Positions 17,746 to 27,280 of a DNA stretch of 64,000 nucleotides are shown piece after piece. Below the pieces are notes generated by a model. The model saw only the letters and a list, made by a program, of their open reading frames with translations, had not been told where the DNA came from and did no database searches. Within the stretch, counting starts at the first letter, position 1. Each line of letters opens with the position of its first letter. The position numbers and the translations under genes are program-made. Source of the stretch: an uncultured Chlorobiota bacterium (GTDB lineage: Bacteria; Bacteroidota; Ignavibacteria; UBA10030; UBA6906); NCBI GenBank assembly GCA_900696645.1, contig CAADGV010000040.1:101848-165847 (forward strand). The letters run 5' to 3'.

Positions 17746-18884
17746 CCTGCTCTCCCAAGCTCAATAATTCCTTCGGCAACCTTTGCCGACGCGCCGCTTG
17801 TGCCGAGTCGGGCTTTGAGTACCGAGAGCCTTGACCGGAGATTGCCGGCATACGCGGCATCCGCAAGTTGCTTCTTCATTTCGTGTGTTATGTTCTGCAC
17901 ATTCATGTCTTTCTGCACAAACTCCGGAACGATCTTCTCGCCCGCGACTATATTTACGAGGCCGATATACGGAACGCCAACCAACATCCGCCCGATGCTG
18001 TACGTTACCGGCGACGTTTTGTACACCACTGCCATCGGTGTTCCGAACCAGCCGGTTTCCAGCGTTGCCGTTCCCGAGGTGACTATCGCTGCGTCAGCGT
18101 GTGCCATGACATCGTATGTTGCGTGTTCAACAAGCGTCACCCCAGCCGGTTCAGATACGAATCCTCTCAAGAATTCACTTCCCAAATTCGGCGCCACACC
18201 CACGGCAACCTGAATGCCAAGTTCCTGTTTCAAACGTGCCGCTGTCTCGAGCATTGTCGGGAAGATATTTTCGATTTCTTGCTTACGGCTACCGGGCAAA
18301 AGCGCGAGCAGTTTCTTCTCCCGATCAAATCCGTTTACGGAAAAGAATTCGTCCCGCGATATCTGCGATCCTATGCTCTCTGCAAGAGGATGCCCGACAA
18401 ACTCTACATCTATTCCTTCGTTCTTGTAGATTTCAACTTCAAACGGAAACACAACCTTCATCCGGTCAACGAGCGAGCGCATCTTCTTCACACGTCCCTT
18501 ATGCCACGCCCACACCTGCGGACTGATGTAATACAGAACCTTGATGTTCCGTTGTTTTGCTTTCTTCGCAAACCGAAGGTTGAAGCCCGGATAATCAATC
18601 AACACTACAACATCCGGCCTGCGGGCATCGAGAAGCGCTTCAAGCTTTCGTCCCAATTCGTTGATTGTCGAGAGATTCTTGAGAACCTCCATAAATCCCA
18701 TGAATGACAGGCCGGAGATGTGATGAACAAGTTCCATCCCTTCAGCCTTCATTCGATCTCCTCCGACTCCGAACACATCAACGGCAGGGAGACGACTTTT
18801 CAATTCTCGCACAACGCCCGAGCCGTGCAGGTCGCCTGATGCCTCACCCGCAATCATCATCACGCGCCCAAGCATAACGCTCAA
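17742..18884 (-). CDS. lpxB: Lipid A disaccharide synthase
   Basis: The 380-residue glycosyltransferase (GT19) joins UDP-diacylglucosamine and lipid X to make the lipid A disaccharide. Family blocks are MMIAGEASGDLHG at the front, VFGVGGDRMKAEGMEL, VLIDYPGFNLRFAKKAK, YYISPQVWAWHKGRVKKM, ALLPGSRKQEIE and TSGTATLETGWFGTPM. It overlaps the TPR lipoprotein and methyltransferase genes by four bases each, so the run is a tight operon. Length is normal. Confidence 0.97.
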   Translation of the reverse strand: MSVMLGRVMMIAGEASGDLHGSGVVRELKSRLPAVDVFGVGGDRMKAEGMELVHHISGLSFMGFMEVLKNLSTINELGRKLEALLDARRPDVVVLIDYPGFNLRFAKKAKQRNIKVLYYISPQVWAWHKGRVKKMRSLVDRMKVVFPFEVEIYKNEGIDVEFVGHPLAESIGSQISRDEFFSVNGFDREKKLLALLPGSRKQEIENIFPTMLETAARLKQELGIQVAVGVAPNLGSEFLRGFVSEPAGVTLVEHATYDVMAHADAAIVTSGTATLETGWFGTPMAVVYKTSPVTYSIGRMLVGVPYIGLVNIVAGEKIVPEFVQKDMNVQNITHEMKKQLADAAYAGNLRSRLSVLKARLGTSGASAKVAEGIIELGRAG

Positions 18885-19477
18885 CTCCGGACTGCAAAGA
18901 TGACGACGAGGATAAGTGTGACAATCCCAATCGCTTGCAACGTTCTTCGTTCCGATGCAAATCCCTCGCTGGCCGTTACGCGTTTCGGCGGAGGATTCGG
19001 CGCAACGTATGCGGTCAATCGCGGAAGGAATCTGCGCACGTGACTCTTGTAGTGAGCATAATCATCCCCGAATTGTTCCGCCAGATATTCTTCCTCCTTC
19101 GACACAATAAGTGTGTATTGAATGTAGAACCACACACACGCCGCAATGAGGAGCCACGGGAACAACGCCATCGACATCACGCCGACTCCGGCGTACAGCA
19201 ACATGTTGCCCACGTACAACGGATTGCGAACGCGGGCAAACGGCCCGTTCGTAATAAGATATGTTCCGCCGACGGTGCCTGTTGTGCGGGTTTCACTTCC
19301 GGCAATTGCAACACCCCAAAAACGGATCGCCTCGCCAACAACAACTACCGCAAATCCGGCAATCAGACTGACAAGCGTCGGTTGTGCAAAAACAACCATC
19401 ACAATCAAGAACGGAATCGGCGTGTAGCTCCGATACTTGAAGACAAGCTTTCTGAAATCGTCGTCTTGTGATGACAT
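18881..19477 (-). CDS. Isoprenylcysteine/phospholipid methyltransferase-like membrane protein
   Basis: The protein of about 198 residues has four to five hydrophobic helices and the C-terminal ICMT/PEMT signature: NGPFARVRNPLYVGNMLL, then KEEEYLAEQFGDDYAHYK. These residues bind S-adenosylmethionine and the lipid substrate in this family. A TTG four codons upstream (19489) would also be in frame; ATG 19477 has GGAAAG just before it and is preferred. It overlaps lpxB by four bases and follows the HAD phosphatase gene. The lipid substrate is unknown; an envelope lipid is a reasonable inference. Confidence 0.8.
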   Translation of the reverse strand: MSSQDDDFRKLVFKYRSYTPIPFLIVMVVFAQPTLVSLIAGFAVVVVGEAIRFWGVAIAGSETRTTGTVGGTYLITNGPFARVRNPLYVGNMLLYAGVGVMSMALFPWLLIAACVWFYIQYTLIVSKEEEYLAEQFGDDYAHYKSHVRRFLPRLTAYVAPNPPPKRVTASEGFASERRTLQAIGIVTLILVVIFAVRS

Positions 19478-19489
19478 ATCTTTCCGCAA

Positions 19490-20209
19490 TTACTCGCAAC
19501 TGAATGCTTCTCTGCGTTTCATTTCCGCTTCGCGCCGCTTCTTCGGCCTTTTTCGCGAGAGAATATCTTCCATTCTTTCCACTACGTCATCAAATGAGCT
19601 GTAGAGAAAGTAGGAAATGTTCTTCTCCTGACAAAACTTCTGCAACTCGTCCTTTGCAAATACGACATCGGCATACTGTGCAGGGCATCTGTCCGAATAT
19701 CCCTCGCCGATATATACGATGATGTCCTCTTCCCCGGCATGCGTCAGCATGATGTTCCGCTTGCAGCAAGCGCATCGCGTACACTCGGCGTGATCAAACG
19801 GGAAACTGATATCAAGCCGTGCAATGCCGTTCTCCCGGACAGCCTCCAGCTTGTTTGCAAAGAATGAAACTCCGTCAATGCCGTTGTGCGACAGAATTTT
19901 CCGGATATAATAATCGAGTCCGTCACTCACAACGTGAAACGCGATTGCGCGTGCGCGGCAGAATTCCACAAAACTCTTGAAGCTATCATCAATCGGCTGG
20001 CTGAAAAGAAAATCTTCCGCTCTTCCTTCATCCAGCACCCCTATCGCGGCAACCTCCTGTCGAAAAAGTTCTTTCGCTGAGATTTTCTCTGCCTTGTATT
20101 CCGCGACATACCCGCTGCATCTCTCCCCGCCAAACTCTCTGAAGAATGCATTCCCGACATCCTGCCGGGTGATCGTCCCGTCAAAATCAACAAAGATCTT
20201 CAGCGCCAT
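19490..20209 (-). CDS. HAD-IB phosphatase, MtnX/SerB-like
   Basis: The 239-residue enzyme opens with FVDFDGTITRQD (catalytic aspartates), has VVSDGLDYYI as motif II and GEGYSDRCPAQYADVVFAKD as the acidic motif. A CTRCACCK insert near residue 155 is the cysteine cluster seen in MtnX-type phosphatases and may bind metal. MtnX acts in methionine salvage, but no other salvage gene is here, so the substrate is open. The C-terminus is strongly basic (SRKRPKKRREAEMKRR). It is nine bases from the smc stop and leads into the methyltransferase-lpx run. Confidence 0.82.
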   Translation of the reverse strand: MALKIFVDFDGTITRQDVGNAFFREFGGERCSGYVAEYKAEKISAKELFRQEVAAIGVLDEGRAEDFLFSQPIDDSFKSFVEFCRARAIAFHVVSDGLDYYIRKILSHNGIDGVSFFANKLEAVRENGIARLDISFPFDHAECTRCACCKRNIMLTHAGEEDIIVYIGEGYSDRCPAQYADVVFAKDELQKFCQEKNISYFLYSSFDDVVERMEDILSRKRPKKRREAEMKRREAFSCE

Positions 20210-20217
20210 GGTGCCCG

Positions 20218-23200
20218 CTATCCCGACACCACAGCGGCAGATTGAACTTGCGAGCCTTGATTGAAACGAACTGTGACGAGCTTTGACACTCCCTCCTCTT
20301 CCATCGTAACGCCATACAGCGCGTTGGCCGCTTCCATCGTTCGTTTGTTGTGCGTAACGACAATGAACTGTGTATTGTCGGCAAATTTCCGGATGATGCG
20401 GGTAAACCTGTCGATGTTCGCATCATCCAGCGGTGCATCAACTTCATCAAGTATGCAGAACGGGCTGGGTTTCACGAGGTAAATGGCAAACAGTAAAGCG
20501 GTCGCCGTCAACGTTTTCTCTCCTCCGGAAAGGAGATGAATTGATGTCGGGCGTTTGCCTCGCGGCTTCGCAATAATATCAATGCCTGCTTCGAGGGGAT
20601 CAACATTCTCTTCAAGCTTCAGATCACATTCATCGCCGGAATCGAACAGGCTCTTGAACGTTTCGATGAAATTCTGACGAATCTTTTCGAACGTCTCCAG
20701 AAACTTTGCTTGTGCCGTTGCATTGATTTCTTCAATAGTTGCCAACAATGTCTTTTCGGCCTCGATCAAGTCGTCACGCTGTGTTGAAAGAAATTCAAAT
20801 CGCTGCTTCTCTTCCGTGTACTCTTCAAATGCTGCAAAGTTGATGTTGCCCAGCGATTTGATTTTGTCGCGGAAGCGCTGAATTTCATCACGCAGGGCGG
20901 CGAAATCCACGAACTCGTCTTCAGGATATTCCTTCAACTCAAGTTGAAGTTCGAATTCCGTGAATGCCCGCTCTTTCAAATGTTCGATCTTCGCCTTGAG
21001 GTCGGCAATCTTGAGTTCAAGATCGTGCACGGCCTGTATCGTATCGTCATGCGAGCGGCGTTCATCGCGTATCTTCAGTTGAATGCGATGCATTTCCTCG
21101 CGGAGGTGGAGATTCTCGCGTTCAACATCCGATTTTCGCGATTCCAGACCGGAGAGTTCAGCCATCAATCCCTCGAGCACGACCGCATCTTCCTGAACTG
21201 AAGAATTAATGTGTGAGATTTCATGCTGTGCAGCGGCGATATCCGTCTCCCTCTTCTCCAGCGTGAGGGCAATTGCGGCAATGCTTTCCCTGCTTCTTGT
21301 CAACTCATTTTCGGTATTCTGCAGCGTCCCCTCCAACTGCACAGCTTTGATTTCAAGTTCGTTTACCTCTTTGGATCGCCGCTCGAAATCCGTTTCGAGG
21401 GCTTCCCGTTCACTGGTTGCGGCGCCGACATTCTGTTCGACAGCCGTTTTCTCTTCCCGCAACTTGTCGAGTTCGGGAGCCTCACTCGCAATCACCGCAA
21501 GAAGCTCATCGGCTTCGTGCTTCAGCGCTTCGATTTCTTCCTTGTTCTTCTCCATCACATCCCGAGCACGCTTGCGCTCGAATTCAAGCTGGGCAATGCG
21601 CATCTCCACGGCATTCATTTCTTTCTCGATGTCTTTTACTGTTCCCGAGAAGGATTTCAGATCGATTGCGTCATGCTGGGCCGCGACACGTTCAGACATC
21701 TGTTTGATGGCGGCAAGTTTTGCATTCGTCATCTGTAATTCCTGCTGCAGCAATTCGATCTGGTTCTGCTTGCCGATCACGCCACCCTCGTCGAGCCGCT
21801 TGCCGCCGCCCCGGGTCAATCCGATGCCGGATGTTGATTCGCCCTCAAGAGTGACGCATCGGATGCCGCTGTATTTTGTGCTGATTGTCTTCGCAGTCGC
21901 GGCGTCCTCGACGATCAGGATCCGGTCGAGCAGGAGACGAAATAATGAATCGTACACAGGATCAAATCGGGCATGGTCAATGGCCCAACCGCACACACCC
22001 GGCTCGTCGGGCAATGAATGGCGACTTGTCAGGAGCGGAAGCCGATCAAGCGCAACAAACGTTGCTTTCCCTTTCTGTTCTTCCTTCAGCAACGAAACAC
22101 CCAGCTCAACTTCTTCCACCGAATCAACCACAATCAACCCTGCATGCTCGCCGAGTGCAGCCTCGATTGCAACTGCAAACCTATCCTCTGCATGTACGGA
22201 ATCAGCAACAGTCAACTGGCGGGCAGGCCGCTTCCATTTTTCCGTGGTAGAGAGAAAACGAACTCCCTCGGAAAATCCCTCCTTACTTTCGATCAATCCT
22301 TTCAGGAAATCAATGCGGGCCGCGATCCGGTTCGACTCGGCAACAACATCCATTTCCTCGCGCTGAAGCGCATCGAGCTTCTCTTCGAATTCCCTTTTGG
22401 TTCTTTCTGCTTCATAGTATTTGACTTCCGCTTCACTGAATTGCCTGCGAAGCTGCTTGTCTTGCGTCGTGTGTTCTTCCACTTCGGCTGCGAGCCGGAC
22501 GAGTTCGTCTTCGTACTCCCGGTTTTCCTCCTCCGCCCGCGCCATCCGGCCATTGAGGTTTTCCACGCGACCCTTCTGCTTATCCTGAGCGCGTTGTCGC
22601 TCGGATATTGATTGAACCAACTCAAGCGTCCGTTCGTTCAGGGATGCCAAGTCGGCTTCCTTTTCGTCGAGTCTCCGGCCGGCTTCGGATGCTTGCTGAC
22701 GGTGAAGCGTGAGATCCTCTTTCAATTGTTGTTGCTGCGCCGTCAGCTCAACAATGGATTGCTCGAGCGACACCACAAGCGATTCAAGGCGGGCCTTCTC
22801 GCCGCGCTGTTCTTCCCGTTCACGTTCGTACCGGAGTATGTTGTCGTGAAGCGCTTTCGAGCGTTCAGCGGCAACAAGGTTCTTCTGCTCGATGCGATTG
22901 ACCTTCTCCATGTGTTGGCTGACATCGCGCTGTGCTTCAATCAGACGCTTCTCGGCTTCGTTCATCGACTGGCGGAGTTCTTCGAGCCTTGTTTCTTCAC
23001 GGGAGAGATCAACGTCAATCTGTGCCCTGCTGGAAGTCATTTCAGCAAATCGAACCTGCAGCGGTTCGACGCGTCCGAGAAGCTGGGCATACTCGCGTTC
23101 CATCAAATCAATCTCAAATGCACGAAGCCTCGTTCTAAGCTCGTTGTATTGCTCGGCTTTCCGTGCCTGACGTTCGAGTGAGTTGACTGCTTTTTGAACT

Positions 23201-23790
23201 TCCAGCACAATGTCGTTCACGCGAACAAGATCGGCCTGAACGGCTTCAAGTTTGCGATAGGCGGCTTTTCGGCGGTGCTTGTACTTTGTGACACCCGCGG
23301 CTTCTTCAAACAGACGGCGGCGTTCCTCGGTTCTGTCGCTCAGAATCGTTTCCACCATCTTCAATTCAATTACCGAATACGCATCGGCACCCATTCCCGT
23401 ATCCATGAACAGGTCGAGAATATCCTTGAGCCTGCACGGAACTTTGTTCAACAGATACTCGCTCTCGCCCGAACGATACACACGCCGGCCCACAGTAACT
23501 TGCGTGTATTCAGAGGGAAGAATTCCCTTGTTGTTTTCGATAACAAGAGATGCCTCGGCCATGCCAAGCGGTTTACGGCTTTTCGTTCCGTTAAAAATCA
23601 CATCTTCCATCTTCTCGGACCGGAGGGCACTGTACCGCTGCTCACCCAACACCCACCGGATTGCATCAACGATATTTGTTTTACCGCAACCGTTCGGGCC
23701 GACAATTGCCGAAATGCCCGAATCGAACGAGAGATTCACCTTCTGCGCAAATGATTTGAAGCCGATTATTTCGAGCTTGGATAGGTACAT
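20218..23790 (-). CDS. smc: Chromosome segregation protein SMC
   Basis: The 1190-residue ATPase forms the core of the SMC-ScpAB condensin, which compacts and separates chromosomes. The N-terminal head has MYLSKLEIIGFKSFAQ and the P-loop GPNGCGKTNIVDAIRWVLGE. Two long coiled coils flank a hinge at about residues 515-680. The C-terminal head has the ABC signature LLSGGEKTLTATALL and Walker B CILDEVDAPLDDANIDR. Its ATG directly abuts the stop of the GH2-like gene. Length and order are typical. scpA and scpB are not in this window. Confidence 0.98.
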   Translation of the reverse strand: MYLSKLEIIGFKSFAQKVNLSFDSGISAIVGPNGCGKTNIVDAIRWVLGEQRYSALRSEKMEDVIFNGTKSRKPLGMAEASLVIENNKGILPSEYTQVTVGRRVYRSGESEYLLNKVPCRLKDILDLFMDTGMGADAYSVIELKMVETILSDRTEERRRLFEEAAGVTKYKHRRKAAYRKLEAVQADLVRVNDIVLEVQKAVNSLERQARKAEQYNELRTRLRAFEIDLMEREYAQLLGRVEPLQVRFAEMTSSRAQIDVDLSREETRLEELRQSMNEAEKRLIEAQRDVSQHMEKVNRIEQKNLVAAERSKALHDNILRYEREREEQRGEKARLESLVVSLEQSIVELTAQQQQLKEDLTLHRQQASEAGRRLDEKEADLASLNERTLELVQSISERQRAQDKQKGRVENLNGRMARAEEENREYEDELVRLAAEVEEHTTQDKQLRRQFSEAEVKYYEAERTKREFEEKLDALQREEMDVVAESNRIAARIDFLKGLIESKEGFSEGVRFLSTTEKWKRPARQLTVADSVHAEDRFAVAIEAALGEHAGLIVVDSVEEVELGVSLLKEEQKGKATFVALDRLPLLTSRHSLPDEPGVCGWAIDHARFDPVYDSLFRLLLDRILIVEDAATAKTISTKYSGIRCVTLEGESTSGIGLTRGGGKRLDEGGVIGKQNQIELLQQELQMTNAKLAAIKQMSERVAAQHDAIDLKSFSGTVKDIEKEMNAVEMRIAQLEFERKRARDVMEKNKEEIEALKHEADELLAVIASEAPELDKLREEKTAVEQNVGAATSEREALETDFERRSKEVNELEIKAVQLEGTLQNTENELTRSRESIAAIALTLEKRETDIAAAQHEISHINSSVQEDAVVLEGLMAELSGLESRKSDVERENLHLREEMHRIQLKIRDERRSHDDTIQAVHDLELKIADLKAKIEHLKERAFTEFELQLELKEYPEDEFVDFAALRDEIQRFRDKIKSLGNINFAAFEEYTEEKQRFEFLSTQRDDLIEAEKTLLATIEEINATAQAKFLETFEKIRQNFIETFKSLFDSGDECDLKLEENVDPLEAGIDIIAKPRGKRPTSIHLLSGGEKTLTATALLFAIYLVKPSPFCILDEVDAPLDDANIDRFTRIIRKFADNTQFIVVTHNKRTMEAANALYGVTMEEEGVSKLVTVRFNQGSQVQSAAVVSG

Positions 23791-26403
23791 TTAGCGCTGC
23801 TTGCTTGCCACACTGTTGTACAAGTATTTTGCGTACGCAGACGCTGATTCGGTGCGATCGAAATAGAAGTACAAACCGGCACCCAGCACGGCAACCATCA
23901 AGAGCGCGGCGATGTACATCTTGAGAGGGTAGACATCAAGGATGATCGAGATGCCCTTCAGAAAGCGCAGCGCAACCCAGAACATCAGCAACACCGCCAA
24001 TAGAATGGACGGCAGCACGTACACCGGGCTATCCATCAATCTGAACAAAATCATGCCGAACGGAACGAGAATGAGCAACGGCGGCGTTGACCACATGGTG
24101 ACCGCATACGCATGATACGGGTAGATGCGAGCCTTGAACAGGGGGGCCACCATCCACAGAAGCATACTGATAACGAGAAGATGCAGAAAGAATACGCCGG
24201 TAAACACAACAATGAACTTGTTCGGCTGCCGGACCAACTCGATTACCTCGTGCTTCACTCTATCCGAAATAAGGATGAATGACAACAGATTATCCAACAC
24301 CAGACTGTGGCGGAAATAGAACAACAGACTCGACAGAACAATCGCCGTACCCGCGGACACAACAAGCCCGAGAAGCGTACTGTGCAAAACGGTTACAATG
24401 CGCTGGTCGCGGATATCGGAGAAGAAATTATACGAGTTCACTATTGAGCGGTTGAGCGACTCGCGAAAACGGCGGCTGGAGTTGTACCAATATGCCGTTC
24501 CGACAAGAATGACAAGTCCGGCCAGTACATAAACAATAGGAGATGACGAAGGATTATGGCCAATCGGCAGGGCGGAAAATTTCTCGTTATTAAACGCTGC
24601 ACGCACAGCCTCGTATGCGAGCCGCTTGTCTCTCGCGTGATTCACCACCCCCAGTGTGTGCATCCACGGATCGCCGGAATTCACGGTAAGCGCCGGCCGA
24701 TCGCCTTTCCAATCATTGAACGACAAAATGAACGTTCCGGCAACATCGGACTTAAACACGGCATCGATGTGCTGGAACATGTAACGTGCCTGCGCCTCGT
24801 ATGAGAGGGGATCGCTGTAACCGTTACTGTTCTTCGGCTGAACTTCACTTCCCATCGTAACAATAACAGGCTTTTCGGGATTTGCCTCCCGAAGACTGTC
24901 CAATTCGCTTCGAAACTCCTTTGCGTCACGCGTCATGACGGCAGGCATGATAATATCAACGAGATCGCTGCCCGCGTCGGGGAAATTCTTGCGGGTTCCA
25001 TAATACACGGGTCTTGCATCAAGGCGGCGGGCGAGATTTCCCAACTGCTCGATGAATTTTCGGGCAACCGGTGAAGGCGACTCGAAATCATCGCCCAAGC
25101 CCCATGCCACCACTGAAGGGTGATTTCTATCGCGTACAATCATTTCGCGCATAGCGTTACTTGCCAACTCGATGTAGTAGTCGCCGGAGAGGATCGCCGC
25201 CGGAACATTTCTGACCGGAAGCTCGACAAATGCAAACAGACCGTACCGATCGCACAGGTTCAGCATATACGGATGAGGAGGATGAAACGCGAAGCGAATT
25301 GCATTCGCGCCAGCACTTCGGATCAACGCTACATCCTTCTCCATTTCCTCACGAGTCATTGCGCTACTGTAGGAGGGATGATCCTCGACCCAAACAAACC
25401 CCTTGAGATCCTGCTTCTTTCCGTTGAGGAATAGCCTTCCGTTCAACAGCTCAATCTTCCGTATGCCGATATGCATATAGTATTCATCCAATTTCACTCC
25501 GGTTTTTGCTTCGGCAAGATACGTTTTGAGAAGATAGCGGTCGGGGGTTTGCGGGCTCCAGGGCCGGGGATTGGCAACAGTGAATTCCACAGTAGCCGGG
25601 TTCCAATCCTTACCCAGCCGCGTTACGGGAATCGACGGGCTCGTTGCTACCAATGTGTTCGACTGTCTGTCATGCAACTCGGCAAAAAGTTGCAACTGCG
25701 GCAGCAATGTATCTGCTGCACCGCGGCCCTCGCTTTCGAAGGTTGTGACGACTCTTATCCGGACAGACGAGAAATCACTCTTTGGTTCCGAGGAAGCAGA
25801 AACATCCGAAATGAACACTTTCGGGGTTCCGAGAATGTACACGTCGCGCAGAATGCCACCGTAATTCCGCCAACCCCATACCTGTGAGCGAAGCGGCAAT
25901 GTTTTAGTGGCATCCAGCGTGTTGTTCGTCGTGATCCTGATAATATTCTCGGCGCCGATTTGCAGAGTTGAGGATGGAATTGGCGCCATAAAACTTGTGT
26001 ATCCGCCTATATGATTTACAATGAAATCCCTGTTGATGGATACCGCGGTATTGTAGTTCGATCCCAGCATAACGAGATGGAACTGGTACTTGTCCAGATC
26101 CTCCTCCTTCAGTTCAACCTTCCTCTCGAACACCACTTCGCCCGCAAAGTCGTACGCTGATGGAATTCTGACACTCCCTTGGGGCCCATTTGTTACGCTG
26201 TACGACCACAAACCCGACAGGTCAATCTTCATTCTGGTCGGCGTGTCCAACAAATAGCCCGTCTCGAGGCCACTTGCCATAACAGAGCCGTTTTCAAGGA
26301 ATCGATACTGGGAGAATGTTACGTTAGGCTGAAGGAACTGGATAAGAAGGCCAAAACAAGCAGCGGCGAGAATCTTACGCAATTTCGGGGCGTGCAAAAA
26401 CAA
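23791..26403 (-). CDS. GH2-like protein lacking catalytic glutamates, fused to a Yip1-like membrane domain
   Basis: The 870-residue protein has a signal peptide (cleavage near FSQ, residue 31), a GH2 sugar-binding domain (about 50-195, with SQVWGWRNYGGILRDVYI), an Ig-like domain (about 196-315), and a GH2 TIM barrel (about 316-605). Where family enzymes have the acid/base Glu in NE, this has Asp438-Asp439 (VVAWGLGDD); where they have the nucleophile in TEYG it has Met517 (IVTMGS). Residues 621-848 hold six membrane helices whose later part (AVTMWSTPPLLILV and following) resembles Yip1 domains. The start is a TTG without a clear ribosome-binding site. It is fused end to end with smc in one transcript. 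Confidence 0.8.
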   Translation of the reverse strand: MFLHAPKLRKILAAACFGLLIQFLQPNVTFSQYRFLENGSVMASGLETGYLLDTPTRMKIDLSGLWSYSVTNGPQGSVRIPSAYDFAGEVVFERKVELKEEDLDKYQFHLVMLGSNYNTAVSINRDFIVNHIGGYTSFMAPIPSSTLQIGAENIIRITTNNTLDATKTLPLRSQVWGWRNYGGILRDVYILGTPKVFISDVSASSEPKSDFSSVRIRVVTTFESEGRGAADTLLPQLQLFAELHDRQSNTLVATSPSIPVTRLGKDWNPATVEFTVANPRPWSPQTPDRYLLKTYLAEAKTGVKLDEYYMHIGIRKIELLNGRLFLNGKKQDLKGFVWVEDHPSYSSAMTREEMEKDVALIRSAGANAIRFAFHPPHPYMLNLCDRYGLFAFVELPVRNVPAAILSGDYYIELASNAMREMIVRDRNHPSVVAWGLGDDFESPSPVARKFIEQLGNLARRLDARPVYYGTRKNFPDAGSDLVDIIMPAVMTRDAKEFRSELDSLREANPEKPVIVTMGSEVQPKNSNGYSDPLSYEAQARYMFQHIDAVFKSDVAGTFILSFNDWKGDRPALTVNSGDPWMHTLGVVNHARDKRLAYEAVRAAFNNEKFSALPIGHNPSSSPIVYVLAGLVILVGTAYWYNSSRRFRESLNRSIVNSYNFFSDIRDQRIVTVLHSTLLGLVVSAGTAIVLSSLLFYFRHSLVLDNLLSFILISDRVKHEVIELVRQPNKFIVVFTGVFFLHLLVISMLLWMVAPLFKARIYPYHAYAVTMWSTPPLLILVPFGMILFRLMDSPVYVLPSILLAVLLMFWVALRFLKGISIILDVYPLKMYIAALLMVAVLGAGLYFYFDRTESASAYAKYLYNSVASKQR

Positions 26404-26485
26404 TTAGTATGACCGAAGACAGTAATTTGGCTGAATTTGACAAAATATAATCAATAACGCATGGGAAAGCAATGAAAAACAAGGC

Positions 26486-27250
26486 TCAGCGGGCAGGGGC
26501 TGAACCAATTATTGAAGAGAACGAGTCGGCTTTGAGACACGCCCCCCCCACCAAGGCCCCGTCTATGTCATCCTGTGCCAGCAATTCAGCCGCATTGTCA
26601 GGCTTCACACTTCCACCGTACTGAATAACAAGCCCTTCAGCAACATTCCATGAGTAAAGTTGCCCGACAAGTTTGCGGATGTGCATATGAACCTGCTGCG
26701 CCTGCAGCGGGGTTGCCGTCTTCCCCGTGCCAATCGCCCATACAGGCTCGTAGGCGATTATCACTTTCTTCATATCATCCGACGAAATACCGGAAAGCAC
26801 TCCCTTGATTTGGGCCGAAACAATCTGTTCCGTCACCCCGGCCTCGCGTTCCTCCAACTTCTCGCCAACACAGATGATTGGCTTCAGCCCGTTTGCCAAA
26901 CCTTTTTTGGCCTTCAGGTTGATAAGCTCATTCGTTTCGCCAAAATACTGCCGGCGTTCGGAATGGCCGAGGATGACATATTCACATCCGGCTGACTTCA
27001 ACATCTTCCACGACACCTCGCCGGTGTACGCCCCCTCGTCATGCTCGCTCATGTTCTGTGCACCAAGCTTGATGCTTGAATCCTTCAGAAGGCTTGAAGC
27101 AATTGCCAGCGATGTGAAAGGCGGACAGACAATAACATCGACATTCGGTTTGAGATTTGAGGTGAGAGGTTTGAGTCCGTTGATCAGTTCAATAGATTCC
27201 TCAATGGTTTTGTACATTTTCCAGTTTCCGGCAATAACTGTTCTTCGCAT
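26486..27250 (-). CDS. tpiA: Triosephosphate isomerase
   Basis: The 254-residue glycolytic enzyme interconverts dihydroxyacetone phosphate and glyceraldehyde 3-phosphate. It begins MRRTVIAGNWKMYKT (active-site Asn and Lys). It has the catalytic His in VILGHSERRQYFGE, the catalytic Glu in IAYEPVWAIGTGKTA with the flexible loop, and the phosphate-binding IQYGGSVKPDNAAEL. Length is normal. It lies 30 bases downstream of gatB and about 80 bases upstream of the GH2-like gene. Confidence 0.98.
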   Translation of the reverse strand: MRRTVIAGNWKMYKTIEESIELINGLKPLTSNLKPNVDVIVCPPFTSLAIASSLLKDSSIKLGAQNMSEHDEGAYTGEVSWKMLKSAGCEYVILGHSERRQYFGETNELINLKAKKGLANGLKPIICVGEKLEEREAGVTEQIVSAQIKGVLSGISSDDMKKVIIAYEPVWAIGTGKTATPLQAQQVHMHIRKLVGQLYSWNVAEGLVIQYGGSVKPDNAAELLAQDDIDGALVGGACLKADSFSSIIGSAPAR

Positions 27251-27280
27251 ATGAGTTCTCGTTTTGATGAATGGTAGAAT

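Noticed and set aside
21209..22366. A 385-codon open frame on the plus strand
   Set aside because: It lies wholly antisense to the smc coiled coil, is serine-rich and low in complexity, and has no family feature.
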